64,000 nucleotides of DNA from Halopseudomonas sp002296055. GTDB taxonomy: Bacteria; Pseudomonadota; Gammaproteobacteria; Pseudomonadales; Pseudomonadaceae. Every line of letters starts with the position of its first letter. The first letter of the stretch is position 1. A program made the translations under genes and the position numbers. The stretch is from the NCBI RefSeq assembly GCF_050876985.1, contig NZ_JBPAPP010000001.1, one strand, 5' to 3'. Positions 1 to 8,324 of the stretch are shown piece by piece. The notes beneath the pieces are model-generated. The model saw only the letters and a program-made list of their open reading frames with translations. It had not been told where the DNA came from and did not search any database.

Positions 1-64
1 GATTTGGTGGGGGAGCGTTGGTACTTGGCAGGGCTCGCTCCTCGGGTGGCGCAGATCCTGGGAA

Positions 65-196
65 GGTCGAGCTCCCGCTCGACCAGCTGACTTGCCTGCA
101 GCCCCCATGGCCGAGTTGGAGCTCGGCCTTACCGACAACCCTAATGTGATCGTTCCCGCGCTCTGCGCGGTAACGCCTGCTGGACGCTCGGCGTCC
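65..196. repeat. Cluster of four short palindromes
   Basis: Four hairpin-forming sequences follow each other: GGTCGAG/CTCGACC (65-71 and 78-84), GGCCGAG/CTCGGCC (109-115 and 122-128), an imperfect stem GTTCCCGCG/CGCGGTAAC (152-174) and GGACGC/GCGTCC (182-187 and 191-196). The last two resemble the GTTCCC..GGGAAC plus GACGCTC..GCGTC type of repeat that is common between pseudomonad genes. No gene is supported in 1-877: open frames here run through repeats. Confidence 0.6.
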
Positions 197-252
197 CTTT
201 CACTTTGGTGGGAGTGGCGCGCATCTGCCCTTCGCCTTCAAGGCATTCCGAC

Positions 253-376
253 TAATTGTCATCCCCGCCAACAACCACACAACGCATCCGCGAGTTACCA
301 CTACGTCACTCCCGCAAACCACAACCACGTCATCCCCGCGAACCACTACGTCATCCCCGCGAAGGCGGGGATCCAG
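253..376. repeat. Array of truncated REP units ending in one complete REP
   Basis: One complete REP-like unit lies at 350-376 (GTCATCCCCGCG, AAGG, CGGGGATCCAG, forming a CCCCGCG/CG(C)GGGG-type stem). Before it lie three partial copies of its left half, beginning near 253 (GTCATCCCCGCC), 303 (GTCACTCCCGC) and 329 (GTCATCCCCGCG). They are joined by an AACCAC-type linker and lack the right half of the stem. This looks like a slippage or recombination array built from half units. Confidence 0.6.
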
Positions 377-430
377 CCTCACCCGCACCGCACGATGATT
401 CTTCACGTCACTTTTTCGCCTTCACGGCGA

Positions 431-462
431 GCAGGGGGAAATGCATGGCCATTTCCCCCTGC
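431..462. repeat. Perfect 13-bp inverted repeat
   Basis: GCAGGGGGAAATG (431-443) and CATTTCCCCCTGC (450-462) are perfect complements around a 6-base loop. No T-run follows on either strand, so a terminator is not obvious. It lies in gene-free DNA; from 463 to about 840 I see no gene and no further strong structure apart from AT-rich sequence leading into the next gene. Confidence 0.6.
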
Positions 463-877
463 ACCCCCTAGGCCACCCCGACTACGCGGCCCTTCGGGTT
501 CGCTGCGTTGCTCGGCCTGACGGGGGCCGGCAGAACTCGGCTCTGCGAGCCTCAGACATGCTGCCGTCCTATTTCCCGCCAGCCCTGCGCTACTCGCCCG
601 CGTAAACGGGGACCCGGGGTCCGTGCAAGCAATACGGTTTGCGCCCTATATAAAAAATCAGCTTGCCGTGAGTTCTCCGTTCGCTAAAGTAGGAAACACT
701 TCAAAAATTTCGTCGTAGCGGGAACACGTCCAAATACGCCAAGGAGGGTGGTAGCTTTATGATTTCATTAAAAATTATCTAACTTCGCTTTCGGTTTTAT
801 ACCAAGCGCACTAACTATGTATTAGTGCTGCGTGCTATCTAATCACTGTTATAACGGATAGAAAAAGGATTTAGCTA

Positions 878-2188
878 GTGTCAGAATGGATTGATCAGCT
901 CCAAAAAATCAAAGAACAAATTTCTCCTGATAAGGTTGTTATTAAGGTTCCTAACCATTTTATTTTCAAGAATCATGGTGTTCATGACTTTGATCCAATT
1001 TTTAGGTTCTTTGATTGGTCAATTCGGGATCAGCAGGTAACTATTGATTTTACCGATTGTGTTACCGCTAATTACCAAGCACTAAGCCTCGTTGTACTAT
1101 ACTGTTGGAAGCTGCGCGGCCAAGGTTGCCGAATCTCCTTTGAGTTAAGTGAGGATGAGCGAGGGGCGTCAGAGATATGGAGAAGAATGGGAGCCCAAGG
1201 GCTCTTTCATGTTTCCACTGATGAAAAGACTAATTTCAGGTACAACCAATTTAAACCGCTATTGGCAGTGCGTAACTCTTCTGATTTTAAAAGAGTTATA
1301 TCTACAGCTGAGGAGTACACCAAAGATTTCAACGTAGAATACAAGAATACTTTAAGGCATATTCTTTCTGAGCTAACTTATAATGCTCAAGAACATGGGC
1401 TGTCGCACTTTTATTATAGAAATGAAAGGAAAGTCGTGCCCTCCTTGGTTCAGTTTACGTGGTATAAAAAAACAAATGAGATTCATTTTATTATTGCTGA
1501 TATCGGCGTCGGAATTAAGGAGCATCTCTCTAATACCTATCCCGGTATTGAAAGTGATTCAGACGCGATCAGGATGGCCATAAAGCCACAAGTATCAGGA
1601 ACGTTCGGTCTTTCGGATCCATATCAATCAAAGAACAATGCCGGAGTAGGGTTGTATATTTCGACAAGCATTGCCAAAAGACTGAAAGCAGATATGCATA
1701 TTGTTTCAGGCAGTGGACTCCTACATCTGTCGCCGAGAGACGTAACCACCAAAGAACTTGTAGCTAGTTGGCCGGGAACGATAGTCCTAGTGGCGGTCAA
1801 ACTAGAGGCTGGCGTCGATTTTGCTTTTCATTCCATGATGCAAGAGTTCAGGGAAGCGGCAATGAAAGAGTTAGAGGATTCGTCAAGGCGTGAGAAAAAT
1901 GAAAAGTATCACTTAAGTATTGAGAACTATTTTGGGCCTTACGCAGAAGATAAGCAGGCGGCAATTAAAATCAGGGACGAGCGAGTGCTTAAAAATATTG
2001 ATGACGGAAAAACAGTAATCGTCGATTTTAATCACGTCGAAACAGCTCCTCATAGTTTTCTCAGTGCGTTATTAGCTACGCCAGTAAAAAGACTGGGCAT
2101 GCTCGCATATAAAAAGATAAAAATAATCAATGCAAGCCCTGAAATAAGAGAAACAGTGGACTACATTTTTGATGAGAATACGGAGTAG
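878..2188 (+). CDS. STAS-like / Bergerat ATPase / STAS-like (DUF4325-type) protein
   Basis: A 436-residue cytoplasmic protein read from a GTG start at 878, with AAAAAGGA (862-869) as ribosome binding site. Residues about 20-90 look like an MlaB/STAS-type fold. Residues 155-310 carry the GHKL (histidine kinase-like) ATPase boxes: N box ELTYNAQEHG (165-174), IADIGVGI (206-213) and GVGLYIS (256-262). Residues about 378-432 (VIVDFNHVETAPHSFLSALL) resemble the STAS-like DUF4325 domain. There is no sensor, transmembrane or phospho-acceptor His region, so this is not an ordinary sensor kinase; partner switching as in anti-sigma ATPases is a plausible mode. Codon use is far more AT-rich than the neighbours and the gene stands alone between repeats, suggesting horizontal acquisition. 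Domain calls are by motif; function is unknown. Confidence 0.7.
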   Translation: MSEWIDQLQKIKEQISPDKVVIKVPNHFIFKNHGVHDFDPIFRFFDWSIRDQQVTIDFTDCVTANYQALSLVVLYCWKLRGQGCRISFELSEDERGASEIWRRMGAQGLFHVSTDEKTNFRYNQFKPLLAVRNSSDFKRVISTAEEYTKDFNVEYKNTLRHILSELTYNAQEHGLSHFYYRNERKVVPSLVQFTWYKKTNEIHFIIADIGVGIKEHLSNTYPGIESDSDAIRMAIKPQVSGTFGLSDPYQSKNNAGVGLYISTSIAKRLKADMHIVSGSGLLHLSPRDVTTKELVASWPGTIVLVAVKLEAGVDFAFHSMMQEFREAAMKELEDSSRREKNEKYHLSIENYFGPYAEDKQAAIKIRDERVLKNIDDGKTVIVDFNHVETAPHSFLSALLATPVKRLGMLAYKKIKIINASPEIRETVDYIFDENTE

Positions 2189-2473
2189 TTATAACCAGTG
2201 CAGGCACGGCGACGCCCATTACACTTCTGCTTTGCCTCCATTTCATGGCCGCACGTGCTGCAGGCGTTGAGGCTGTAGAAAAAACCTTGATTTGGCGGTC
2301 ATGCGTGCTTCTTCAGGTTACGGACAGGTAGAGGTACCTGTTTCATAATCCGGTTCGAGGCCGTATGACCACCACCCCTGACAGTGGTCAACTGTCAGGT
2401 GAATACCGTATCAGCACACCTCAAGTATCGCCTTCAACGCGCGTGATCTCATGTATCTGCTTTTCAGTCGGGC
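2189..2473. other. Gene-free stretch with one 9-bp perfect inverted repeat
   Basis: No coding frame is supported between the two genes. CCTGACAGT (2377-2385) and ACTGTCAGG (2391-2399) form a perfect inverted repeat around GGTCA. Lacking a T-run, it could be an operator or a weak terminator for the leftward antitoxin gene. No toxin gene is present downstream of that antitoxin. Confidence 0.4.
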
Positions 2474-2704
2474 CTAACCCTGGCTTTGCTGATGAGTCTC
2501 AAGCGAGGTAGCGATCTGTTGCATCAGGTCTTTGCTTTGCAGCACATGCAACGTCTCTTGCTGTTGCGACCATTCAGCGGCGCTGACGACCACAAAGTCG
2601 TTTCCATCGGGACTGGTCACCTTGATGGGAAGATGCTTGGCTAACGCTTGAGGTGCATGCTTGCTTAGGTTTTCTTCAAACGAGCGGAGGCTAACGGTTT
2701 TCAT
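2474..2704 (-). CDS. Orphan Phd/YefM-like antitoxin
   Basis: A 76-residue protein, starting at the internal ATG at 2704 (sequence MKTVSLRSFEENLSKHAP). The pattern of a short strand, a helix beginning SLRSFEENL, then PIKVTSPDGNDFVVVSAAEW and a helical tail fits the Phd/YefM antitoxin fold, in which the N-terminal domain binds DNA and the tail masks a toxin. Upstream in-frame codons to 2803 encode a hydrophobic stretch with no ribosome binding site and are probably not used. No RelE, Doc or PIN toxin lies on either side, so it is either an orphan, a remnant or a stand-alone repressor. Family assignment is by resemblance only. Confidence 0.5.
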   Translation of the reverse strand: MKTVSLRSFEENLSKHAPQALAKHLPIKVTSPDGNDFVVVSAAEWSQQQETLHVLQSKDLMQQIATSLETHQQSQG

Positions 2705-2844
2705 TGGGTTTACCAATGCGGTTCTTTGGAACCAAGATAGCCGTGACGCAGGGTAAAGCAACCACCCCCACACCAACCAAATCACGACCAAATCTACTCC
2801 CAAAGTACCATTCGTACCCCCCGATCCCGGTGTTTAACTGAGTC

Positions 2845-2862
2845 CGTCGGTGCCTGCCGACG
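2845..2862 (+). promoter_or_regulatory. Hairpin in the pqqA leader
   Basis: CGTCGG (2845-2850) pairs with CCGACG (2857-2862) around TGCCTG, 35 bases before the pqqA start. It lies in the presumed untranslated leader and could affect transcript stability or translation. No clear promoter elements were identified. Confidence 0.35.
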
Positions 2863-2896
2863 CTGTAAACCCACGCAATAACAAGAGGATCGACCC

Positions 2897-2968
2897 ATGT
2901 GGACTAAACCCAGCTATACCGACCTGCGCATTGGCTTTGAAGTCACCATGTACTTTGCCAACCGCTGA
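2897..2968 (+). CDS. pqqA: PQQ precursor peptide PqqA
   Basis: A 23-residue peptide, the substrate from which pyrroloquinoline quinone is built. The conserved Glu15 and Tyr19 in the FEVTMYFANR tail are the two residues that are cross-linked by PqqE and become the cofactor. It is too short for most gene callers. AGAGGA (2884-2889) lies 7 bases before the ATG. A strong hairpin follows directly, then pqqB at 3025, which fits the usual arrangement of an abundant pqqA message with reduced read-through into the rest of the operon. Confidence 0.95.
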   Translation: MWTKPSYTDLRIGFEVTMYFANR

Positions 2969-2976
2969 GTACCGGG

Positions 2977-2995
2977 CGCCCCGGTTTCCGGGGCG
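2977..2995 (+). terminator. pqqA-pqqB intergenic hairpin (attenuator-like)
   Basis: CGCCCCGG (2977-2984) and CCGGGGCG (2988-2995) form an 8-bp all-GC stem around TTT, followed only by TTTAGG. It is a weak or partial terminator, or a 3' stabiliser of the pqqA transcript, because pqqB starts 30 bases later in the same direction. Confidence 0.6.
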
Positions 2996-3024
2996 TTTAG
3001 GCACGCTGGCCGAGGACAGATCCC

Positions 3025-3936
3025 ATGCATGTACAGATACTGGGTTCAGCTGCTGGCGGTGGTTTTCCGCAGTGGAACTGTAACTGCCGCAACTGCGACG
3101 GCTTGCGCCGTGGCACGCTGAACGCGAAAGCGCGTACCCAATCTTCGATTGCCTTGTCGGATGACGGGGTGAATTGGATTCTCTGCAACGCTTCCCCCGA
3201 TATTCGTACCCAGCTGGAGCAGACGCCTGTGCTGCAACCGGCGCGGGCGGTGCGTGATACGGCGATCCGGGCGATTGTGTTGATGGATAGCCAGATTGAT
3301 CACGTGACCGGGCTGCTGACCCTGCGTGAGGGTTGTCCACACGAGGTCTGGTGTACCGATATGGTCCATGAGGACCTGCAGAACGGCTTTCCGCTGTTCC
3401 CGATGCTGAGCCATTGGAACGGTGGTTTGCAGCGCCGTCGGATCGGCCTGGGTGAGCCGTTCCGTATTCCGGCTTGTCCGGCGCTGGAGTTTTTGCCGAT
3501 TCCGCTACGCAGCTCGGCGCCGCCGTATTCGCCGCACCGCAACGACCCGCACCCCGGCGACAACATCGGTCTGCTGGTGCGCGACACCAACACCGGCGGC
3601 GTGCTGTTTTACGCACCGGGCCTGGGCCAGCCGGATGACGGGCTGCTGGCGACCATGCGTGATGCCGATTGCCTGCTGGTGGACGGCACCCTGTGGCGCG
3701 ATGACGAGATGGCCTTTGCTGGCGTGGGCGACAAGCTCGGCAGTGAGATGGGCCACCTGCAGCAGAGTGGGCCGGGCGGGATGATCGAGCTGCTGGATGC
3801 GCAGCCGGCCAGCCGCAAGGTGCTCATTCATATCAATAACACCAATCCGATCCTGGACGAGGACTCTGCCGAGCGCGCCGAACTGGTGGCGCATGGCATC
3901 GAGGTCGCCCATGACGGTATGCAGATCGTTCTGTAA
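3025..3936 (+). CDS. pqqB: PQQ biosynthesis protein PqqB
   Basis: A 303-residue metallo-beta-lactamase-fold protein. The start MHVQILGSAAGGGFPQWNC, the CNCRNC cysteine cluster near residues 19-24, and the later LIHINNTNPIL motif are typical of PqqB. It is a non-haem iron hydroxylase acting on the PqqE/PqqF-processed Glu-Tyr dipeptide in the cytoplasm. Full family length. Second gene of the pqq operon, separated from pqqC by 10 bases that contain AAGGAGG. Confidence 0.95.
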   Translation: MHVQILGSAAGGGFPQWNCNCRNCDGLRRGTLNAKARTQSSIALSDDGVNWILCNASPDIRTQLEQTPVLQPARAVRDTAIRAIVLMDSQIDHVTGLLTLREGCPHEVWCTDMVHEDLQNGFPLFPMLSHWNGGLQRRRIGLGEPFRIPACPALEFLPIPLRSSAPPYSPHRNDPHPGDNIGLLVRDTNTGGVLFYAPGLGQPDDGLLATMRDADCLLVDGTLWRDDEMAFAGVGDKLGSEMGHLQQSGPGGMIELLDAQPASRKVLIHINNTNPILDEDSAERAELVAHGIEVAHDGMQIVL

Positions 3937-3946
3937 GGAGGCCGCC

Positions 3947-4699
3947 ATGCAGCGCGAGCCGATGAGCATTGCCGAATTCGAGCAGGCCCTGCGCGACAAG
4001 GGTCGCTACTACCACATTCATCACCCGTTCCACGTTGCTATGTACGACGGCAGCGCAACCCGCGAGCAGATTCAGGGTTGGGTGGCGAACCGTTTCTACT
4101 ATCAGGTCTGCATTCCGGTGAAGGACGCGGCGATTCTGGCCAACTGCCCAGACCGCGACACCCGCCGCGAGTGGATTCAGCGCATCATCGACCACGATGG
4201 TGAACCGGGCAGCGAGGGCGGTATCGAAGCCTGGCTGCGCTTGGGCGAGGCGGTAGGGCTGGACCGCGAGGTGCTGCTGTCGCTGGAGCTGGTGCTGCCG
4301 GGCGTGCGCTTTGCAGTAGATGCCTACGTCAACTTCGCCCGCCGGGCCAGTTGGCAGGAGGCGGCCAGTTCGTCGCTGACCGAGCTGTTTGCGCCGCACA
4401 TTCACCAATCGCGGCTGGACAGCTGGCCGCAGCATTACCCGTGGATTGATCCGACCGGGTACGACTATTTCCGCAAGCGTCTGAAAGAGGCCCGCCGCGA
4501 CGTTGAGCACGGCCTGCGCATTACCCTGCATCACTACACCACCTGGGAGGCGCAGCAGCGCATGCTGGAGATTCTGCAGTTCAAACTGGATGTGCTCTGG
4601 AGCATGCTCGACGCCATGACCATGGCCTACGAGCTGGAGCGCCCGCCGTATCACACGGTCACGGCCGACAAGGCCTGGCATCGGGGGATCGCGCTATGA
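3947..4699 (+). CDS. pqqC: PQQ synthase PqqC
   Basis: A 250-residue cofactor-less oxidase of the TenA/haem-oxygenase-like helical fold. It catalyses the last ring closure and eight-electron oxidation giving PQQ. The start at ATG 3947 is chosen because TAAGGAGG lies just before it and because 250 residues is the family length; the frame stays open upstream inside pqqB. The RYYHIHHPFH segment near the N-terminus is characteristic. Its stop overlaps the pqqD start by four bases (ATGA), indicating translational coupling. Confidence 0.95.
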   Translation: MQREPMSIAEFEQALRDKGRYYHIHHPFHVAMYDGSATREQIQGWVANRFYYQVCIPVKDAAILANCPDRDTRREWIQRIIDHDGEPGSEGGIEAWLRLGEAVGLDREVLLSLELVLPGVRFAVDAYVNFARRASWQEAASSSLTELFAPHIHQSRLDSWPQHYPWIDPTGYDYFRKRLKEARRDVEHGLRITLHHYTTWEAQQRMLEILQFKLDVLWSMLDAMTMAYELERPPYHTVTADKAWHRGIAL

Positions 4700-4974
4700 G
4701 CCCGGTGGTGCGTGATAACACGCCGGTGCTGCGCCCCGGCTTTCGTCTGCAATGGGAGCCGGTGCAGAACAGCCACGTGCTGCTCTACCCGGAGGGCATG
4801 GTCAAGCTGAACGAGAGCGCCGCCGAAGTGCTGTTGCTGGTCGACGGCAAGCGGCCGGTCGCTGACATCATCGACACCCTGTCCGACCGTTTCCCTAATG
4901 TGCCTGGTCTGGACGAAGACGTTCTGGCCTTCATCGAGGTGGCCCATGCTCAACACTGGCTCCACATCCGCTGA
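4696..4974 (+). CDS. pqqD: PQQ peptide chaperone PqqD
   Basis: A 92-residue winged-helix RiPP recognition element that binds PqqA and presents it to the radical SAM enzyme PqqE. The sequence from LLYPEGMVKLNESAAEVL through the PVADIIDTL segment matches the family. It overlaps pqqC by 4 bases and pqqE by 29 bases, so the three are tightly coupled. Confidence 0.95.
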   Translation: MSPVVRDNTPVLRPGFRLQWEPVQNSHVLLYPEGMVKLNESAAEVLLLVDGKRPVADIIDTLSDRFPNVPGLDEDVLAFIEVAHAQHWLHIR

Positions 4975-6088
4975 ACAAGGGCCACCACTGTGGCTGCTGG
5001 CTGAGCTGACCTACCGCTGCCCGCTGCAGTGCCCGTACTGCTCGAATCCGCTGGAGTTTGCCAACCACAAGAGTGAGTTGAGCACCGCCCAGTGGATCGA
5101 CGTATTCACCCAGGCGCGGGCGCTGGGCGCGGCTCAGCTGGGTTTTTCCGGCGGCGAGCCGCTGGTGCGCGAAGACCTGCCCGAGCTGATCGGCGCGGCG
5201 CGCGAACTGGGCTTTTACACCAACCTGATCACCTCCGGCATGGGGCTGACCGAGGCCAAGATCGAGGCGTTCCGCGAGGCGGGGCTGGATCATATCCAGA
5301 TCAGCTTTCAGGCCTCCGATGGCGAGATCAACAACATGCTGGCCGGCTCGCGCAAGGCGTTCGAGCAGAAGCTGGCGATGGCGCGGGCGGTCAAGGCCGC
5401 GGGTTACCCGATGGTGCTCAACTTCGTGACCCATCGGCACAACATCGACCAGATCGACCGCATCATCGAGCTGTGCGTGGCGCTGGAGGCCGATTTTGTC
5501 GAGCTGGCGACCTGTCAGTACTACGGCTGGGCGCACCTGAACCGCGCCGGGCTGCTGCCGACCAAGGCGCAGCTGGACCACGCCGAGCAGGTCACCAATG
5601 CGTGGCGCGAGAAACTGGCCGAGCAGGCCAACCCGTGCAAGTTGATTTTGGTCACCCCTGATTACTACGAAGAACGCCCCAAGGGTTGCATGAATGGCTG
5701 GGGCAATATCTTCCTGACCATCACGCCAGACGGCACCGCGCTGCCGTGCCACAGCGCGCGGCAGCTGCCGGTCAGCTTCCCCAGCGTGACCGAGCACAGC
5801 CTTTCACATATTTGGTATGACTCTTTCGGTTTCAACCGCTTCCGCGGCTATGATTGGATGAGCGAGCCGTGCCGGTCCTGCGACGAAAAAGAGAAGGACT
5901 TTGGCGGCTGTCGCTGTCAGGCGTATTTGCTGACGGGCGATGCCACCCAGGCTGACCCGGTGTGCAGTAAATCGCCACACCATCACAAGATTCTGCAGGC
6001 CAGAGCCGAAGCAGAGCAGCCCCAGCCGGGGATAGAGGAGTTGACCTTCCGTAATGAACGTACCTCGAGGATCATCTGCAAGGCCTGA
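4946..6088 (+). CDS. pqqE: Radical SAM enzyme PqqE
   Basis: A 380-residue radical S-adenosylmethionine protein that makes the carbon-carbon bond between Glu15 and Tyr19 of PqqA. The SAM-cluster motif CX3CX2C is C25, C29 and C32 (CPLQCPYC), and a C-terminal SPASM region holds cysteines in CMNGWG, CHSARQ, CRSCDEKEKDFGGCRC and CSKS for auxiliary clusters. ATG 4946 gives the family length; the longer frame from 4898 reads the pqqD tail out of frame. It overlaps both pqqD and the following peptidase gene. Confidence 0.95.
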   Translation: MLNTGSTSAEQGPPLWLLAELTYRCPLQCPYCSNPLEFANHKSELSTAQWIDVFTQARALGAAQLGFSGGEPLVREDLPELIGAARELGFYTNLITSGMGLTEAKIEAFREAGLDHIQISFQASDGEINNMLAGSRKAFEQKLAMARAVKAAGYPMVLNFVTHRHNIDQIDRIIELCVALEADFVELATCQYYGWAHLNRAGLLPTKAQLDHAEQVTNAWREKLAEQANPCKLILVTPDYYEERPKGCMNGWGNIFLTITPDGTALPCHSARQLPVSFPSVTEHSLSHIWYDSFGFNRFRGYDWMSEPCRSCDEKEKDFGGCRCQAYLLTGDATQADPVCSKSPHHHKILQARAEAEQPQPGIEELTFRNERTSRIICKA

Positions 6089-7952
6089 GAACCCCGCGCC
6101 CGGCCGTTGGCCGAGTGACTTCAGTGCAGCGCAGGCGGTAGCCGCCAGCGCTGATTACAGCGACCTGTGCTGCGCCGATGGCGCGCTCTGGTGGCTGACT
6201 TTCCGCCCGCAGCAGGGTGACAGCGTGCTGCAGCGTTGGCAGGACGGCGTCACCCGCACTGTCACCCCGCAGGGCCATTCCGTGCGCAGCCGCGTGTATG
6301 AATACGGCGGCGGCAGCTTCTGCGTGCTGCCCGGCGAGTTTGAACCCGACTGCCTGCTAGTGTTCGTCAATGAAGCCGACCAGCAGCTGTATCTGCAATG
6401 CCCGGAAGGCCAACGCCTTGAACCCCTGACCCAACACCCCGAGTGCCGCTACGGCGGTCTCTGCGCCGACCTTGCGCGCGGCCGCGTGCTGGCGGTGGAA
6501 GAGGCACATCTGCCGGGTCGGGTGGAGCACCGGCTGGTCGCCATCGGGCTGGACGGCTCGCGCCAGTTGCTCGCCAGCGGCGCTGACTTCTACCACAGCC
6601 CGCAGGTCAGTGATTGCGGCACGCAGCTGGCCTGGATCGAATGGGATCGCCCTGACCTGAGCTGGACCCGCACCCGCTTGATGCTGGCAACGCTGGCGGC
6701 CGACGGCAGCGTGGCGCAGGTGCAATCGCAGGCAGGCACAGATGAAGCGCTGCAGCAGCCGCGCTTTGATCAAAAAGGCCAGCTGTGCTGCTTGTCTGAT
6801 CGCAGCGGCTATTGGGTGCCGTGGCTGTTTGCCGATGGCGGCCCGCGCAAGTTGCCGGCGATTGCCGCTGACCATGCGCCCGCACCCTGGCAGCAGGGCA
6901 GCAACACCTGGGTAACGCTGAACGACGGCTGGATGGCGCTGAGCTGGAGCGAGGCCGGCTACGGTCACCTGGCGTTGCGCCATTCGGTCAGCGCCGAAGA
7001 GCGGCGGCTGGCGCACGCCTACAGCCGCTTTCGGCACCTGTGCAGCGACGGCAAGGCGCTGTATTGCATCGGCGCGTCGCCCAGTTGTACCGCCGCCATT
7101 CTGCGTATCGAACTGGCCACTGGCGAGTTGACCCGGCTGCTGGGCGACGACACCGCGCTGGACACTGCCGACTTGTCGCGCCCCGAACGGTTGTTGTACC
7201 TGAGCGCGGGCGGTGAGAGCGCTCACGGCTTTTTCTACCCGCCGCGCAATCACGCGCACACGCTCGATCAACCGCCGCCGCTATTGATCTTCACCCACGG
7301 CGGGCCTACCTCGGCCTGCTACCCGGTACTGGATAACCGCATCCAGTTCTGGACTCAGCGTGGCTTTGCCGTTGCCGATCTGAACTACCGTGGCAGCACC
7401 GGGTACGGCAGGCCGTATCGTCAGCGCCTTCAGGGCAATTGGGGCGTGACCGATGTGGAAGACGTGCTGGCGGCCGTCGACTATCTGAGTCAGCAGGGTA
7501 GGGTGAATCCGGCGCAGGTGTTTATCCGCGGCTCCAGCGCTGGTGGCTACACCACCCTCTGCTCGCTGGTGGCCGGGGCAGGGCGTTTTCGCGCGGCAGC
7601 CAGCCTGTATGGCGTGAGTGATCCGCTACAGTTGCGCGCGGTGACCCACAAGTTTGAGGCCGACTACATCGACTGGCTGATCGGCGACCCCGACACCCAG
7701 CCAGAGCGCTACGTGGAACGCTCACCCCTGGCCCAGGCCGAACGCATCCGCACCCCGGTGATTTTCTTCCAGGGCCTGCGCGACGCCGTCGTACTGCCCA
7801 GCCAGACCGAACAGATGGTCGCCGCGCTGGACGACAACGGCGTACCGGTGCACTGCGTCACCTTCGCCGACGAACGCCACGGCTTCCGCAAGGCCGCGCA
7901 TTTGGCGCAGGTGCTGGAAGAGGAGTTGGCGTTTTATCAGGCGTGGTTGTAA
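6054..7952 (+). CDS. S9-family prolyl oligopeptidase-like peptidase of the pqq operon
   Basis: A 632-residue protein with an N-terminal beta-propeller and a C-terminal alpha/beta hydrolase. The catalytic triad is visible: Ser495 in GSSAGG, Asp577 in LRDAVV and His609 in ERHGF. No signal peptide is seen, so it is cytoplasmic. It starts 35 bases inside pqqE with GAGGAG 13 bases before the ATG, so it is the sixth gene of the operon. Pseudomonads carry a homologous gene at this place (called pqqH or pqqM in different species). A role in trimming modified PqqA is possible but is normally assigned to the PqqF/G proteases, which are not in the window. Confidence 0.85.
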   Translation: MNVPRGSSARPENPAPGRWPSDFSAAQAVAASADYSDLCCADGALWWLTFRPQQGDSVLQRWQDGVTRTVTPQGHSVRSRVYEYGGGSFCVLPGEFEPDCLLVFVNEADQQLYLQCPEGQRLEPLTQHPECRYGGLCADLARGRVLAVEEAHLPGRVEHRLVAIGLDGSRQLLASGADFYHSPQVSDCGTQLAWIEWDRPDLSWTRTRLMLATLAADGSVAQVQSQAGTDEALQQPRFDQKGQLCCLSDRSGYWVPWLFADGGPRKLPAIAADHAPAPWQQGSNTWVTLNDGWMALSWSEAGYGHLALRHSVSAEERRLAHAYSRFRHLCSDGKALYCIGASPSCTAAILRIELATGELTRLLGDDTALDTADLSRPERLLYLSAGGESAHGFFYPPRNHAHTLDQPPPLLIFTHGGPTSACYPVLDNRIQFWTQRGFAVADLNYRGSTGYGRPYRQRLQGNWGVTDVEDVLAAVDYLSQQGRVNPAQVFIRGSSAGGYTTLCSLVAGAGRFRAAASLYGVSDPLQLRAVTHKFEADYIDWLIGDPDTQPERYVERSPLAQAERIRTPVIFFQGLRDAVVLPSQTEQMVAALDDNGVPVHCVTFADERHGFRKAAHLAQVLEEELAFYQAWL

Positions 7953-7992
7953 TCCGACCCCGTCGAACCTAAACGGCCCGCCGCCTTACTCT

Positions 7993-8206
7993 GTCATCCT
8001 CGCGCAGGCGGGGATCCAGTTTGGGCGTTGGCGTATCCCTGGATTCCCGCCTCCGCGGGAATGACGTTTGGGTGGGGAGGGGTGTGGTGTGCATAACCGC
8101 GACCGCGAGTCTGCCGTCGTTCCCCCATCCCTCGTCATCCTCGCGCAGGCGGGGATCCAGTCCGGGTGTTGGTGTACCACTGGATTCCCTCCTTCGCGGC
8201 GATGGC
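7993..8206. repeat. Two tandem REP doublets (BIME-like)
   Basis: Four REP units arranged as two head-to-head pairs: 7993-8019 with inverted 8039-8065, then 8134-8160 with inverted 8180-8206. Each forward unit reads GTCATCCTCGCG..CGGGGATCCAG and each inverted one CTGGATTCCC..GGGAATGAC or a decayed version of it. The two pairs have the same 141-bp period, so the second is probably a duplicate of the first. They fill the gap after the pqq operon (7953-8324). Confidence 0.75.
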
Positions 8207-8324
8207 GCTTGTGTGGAGGGTTTGATCTCGGGTGGCCTGGCAAGGGGCATCTGGGCGCCAGAGTGTGGTGCATCATGCTAGTCTCGCTGCGTTGCCAATA
8301 ATACGAAGTATGAGGAGATGTCCG

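Noticed and set aside
92..520. 142-residue open frame at the left end
   Set aside because: It runs through REP units and palindromes, giving the repeat-derived VIPAKAGIQ-type peptide.
2189..2340. Insertion-sequence remnant after the AT-rich gene
   Set aside because: No terminal repeats or transposase fragment could be convincingly read on either strand.
7993..8206. CRISPR-like spacing of the REP units
   Set aside because: Units alternate in orientation and come in palindromic doublets with only two periods, unlike a CRISPR array; no cas genes are present.
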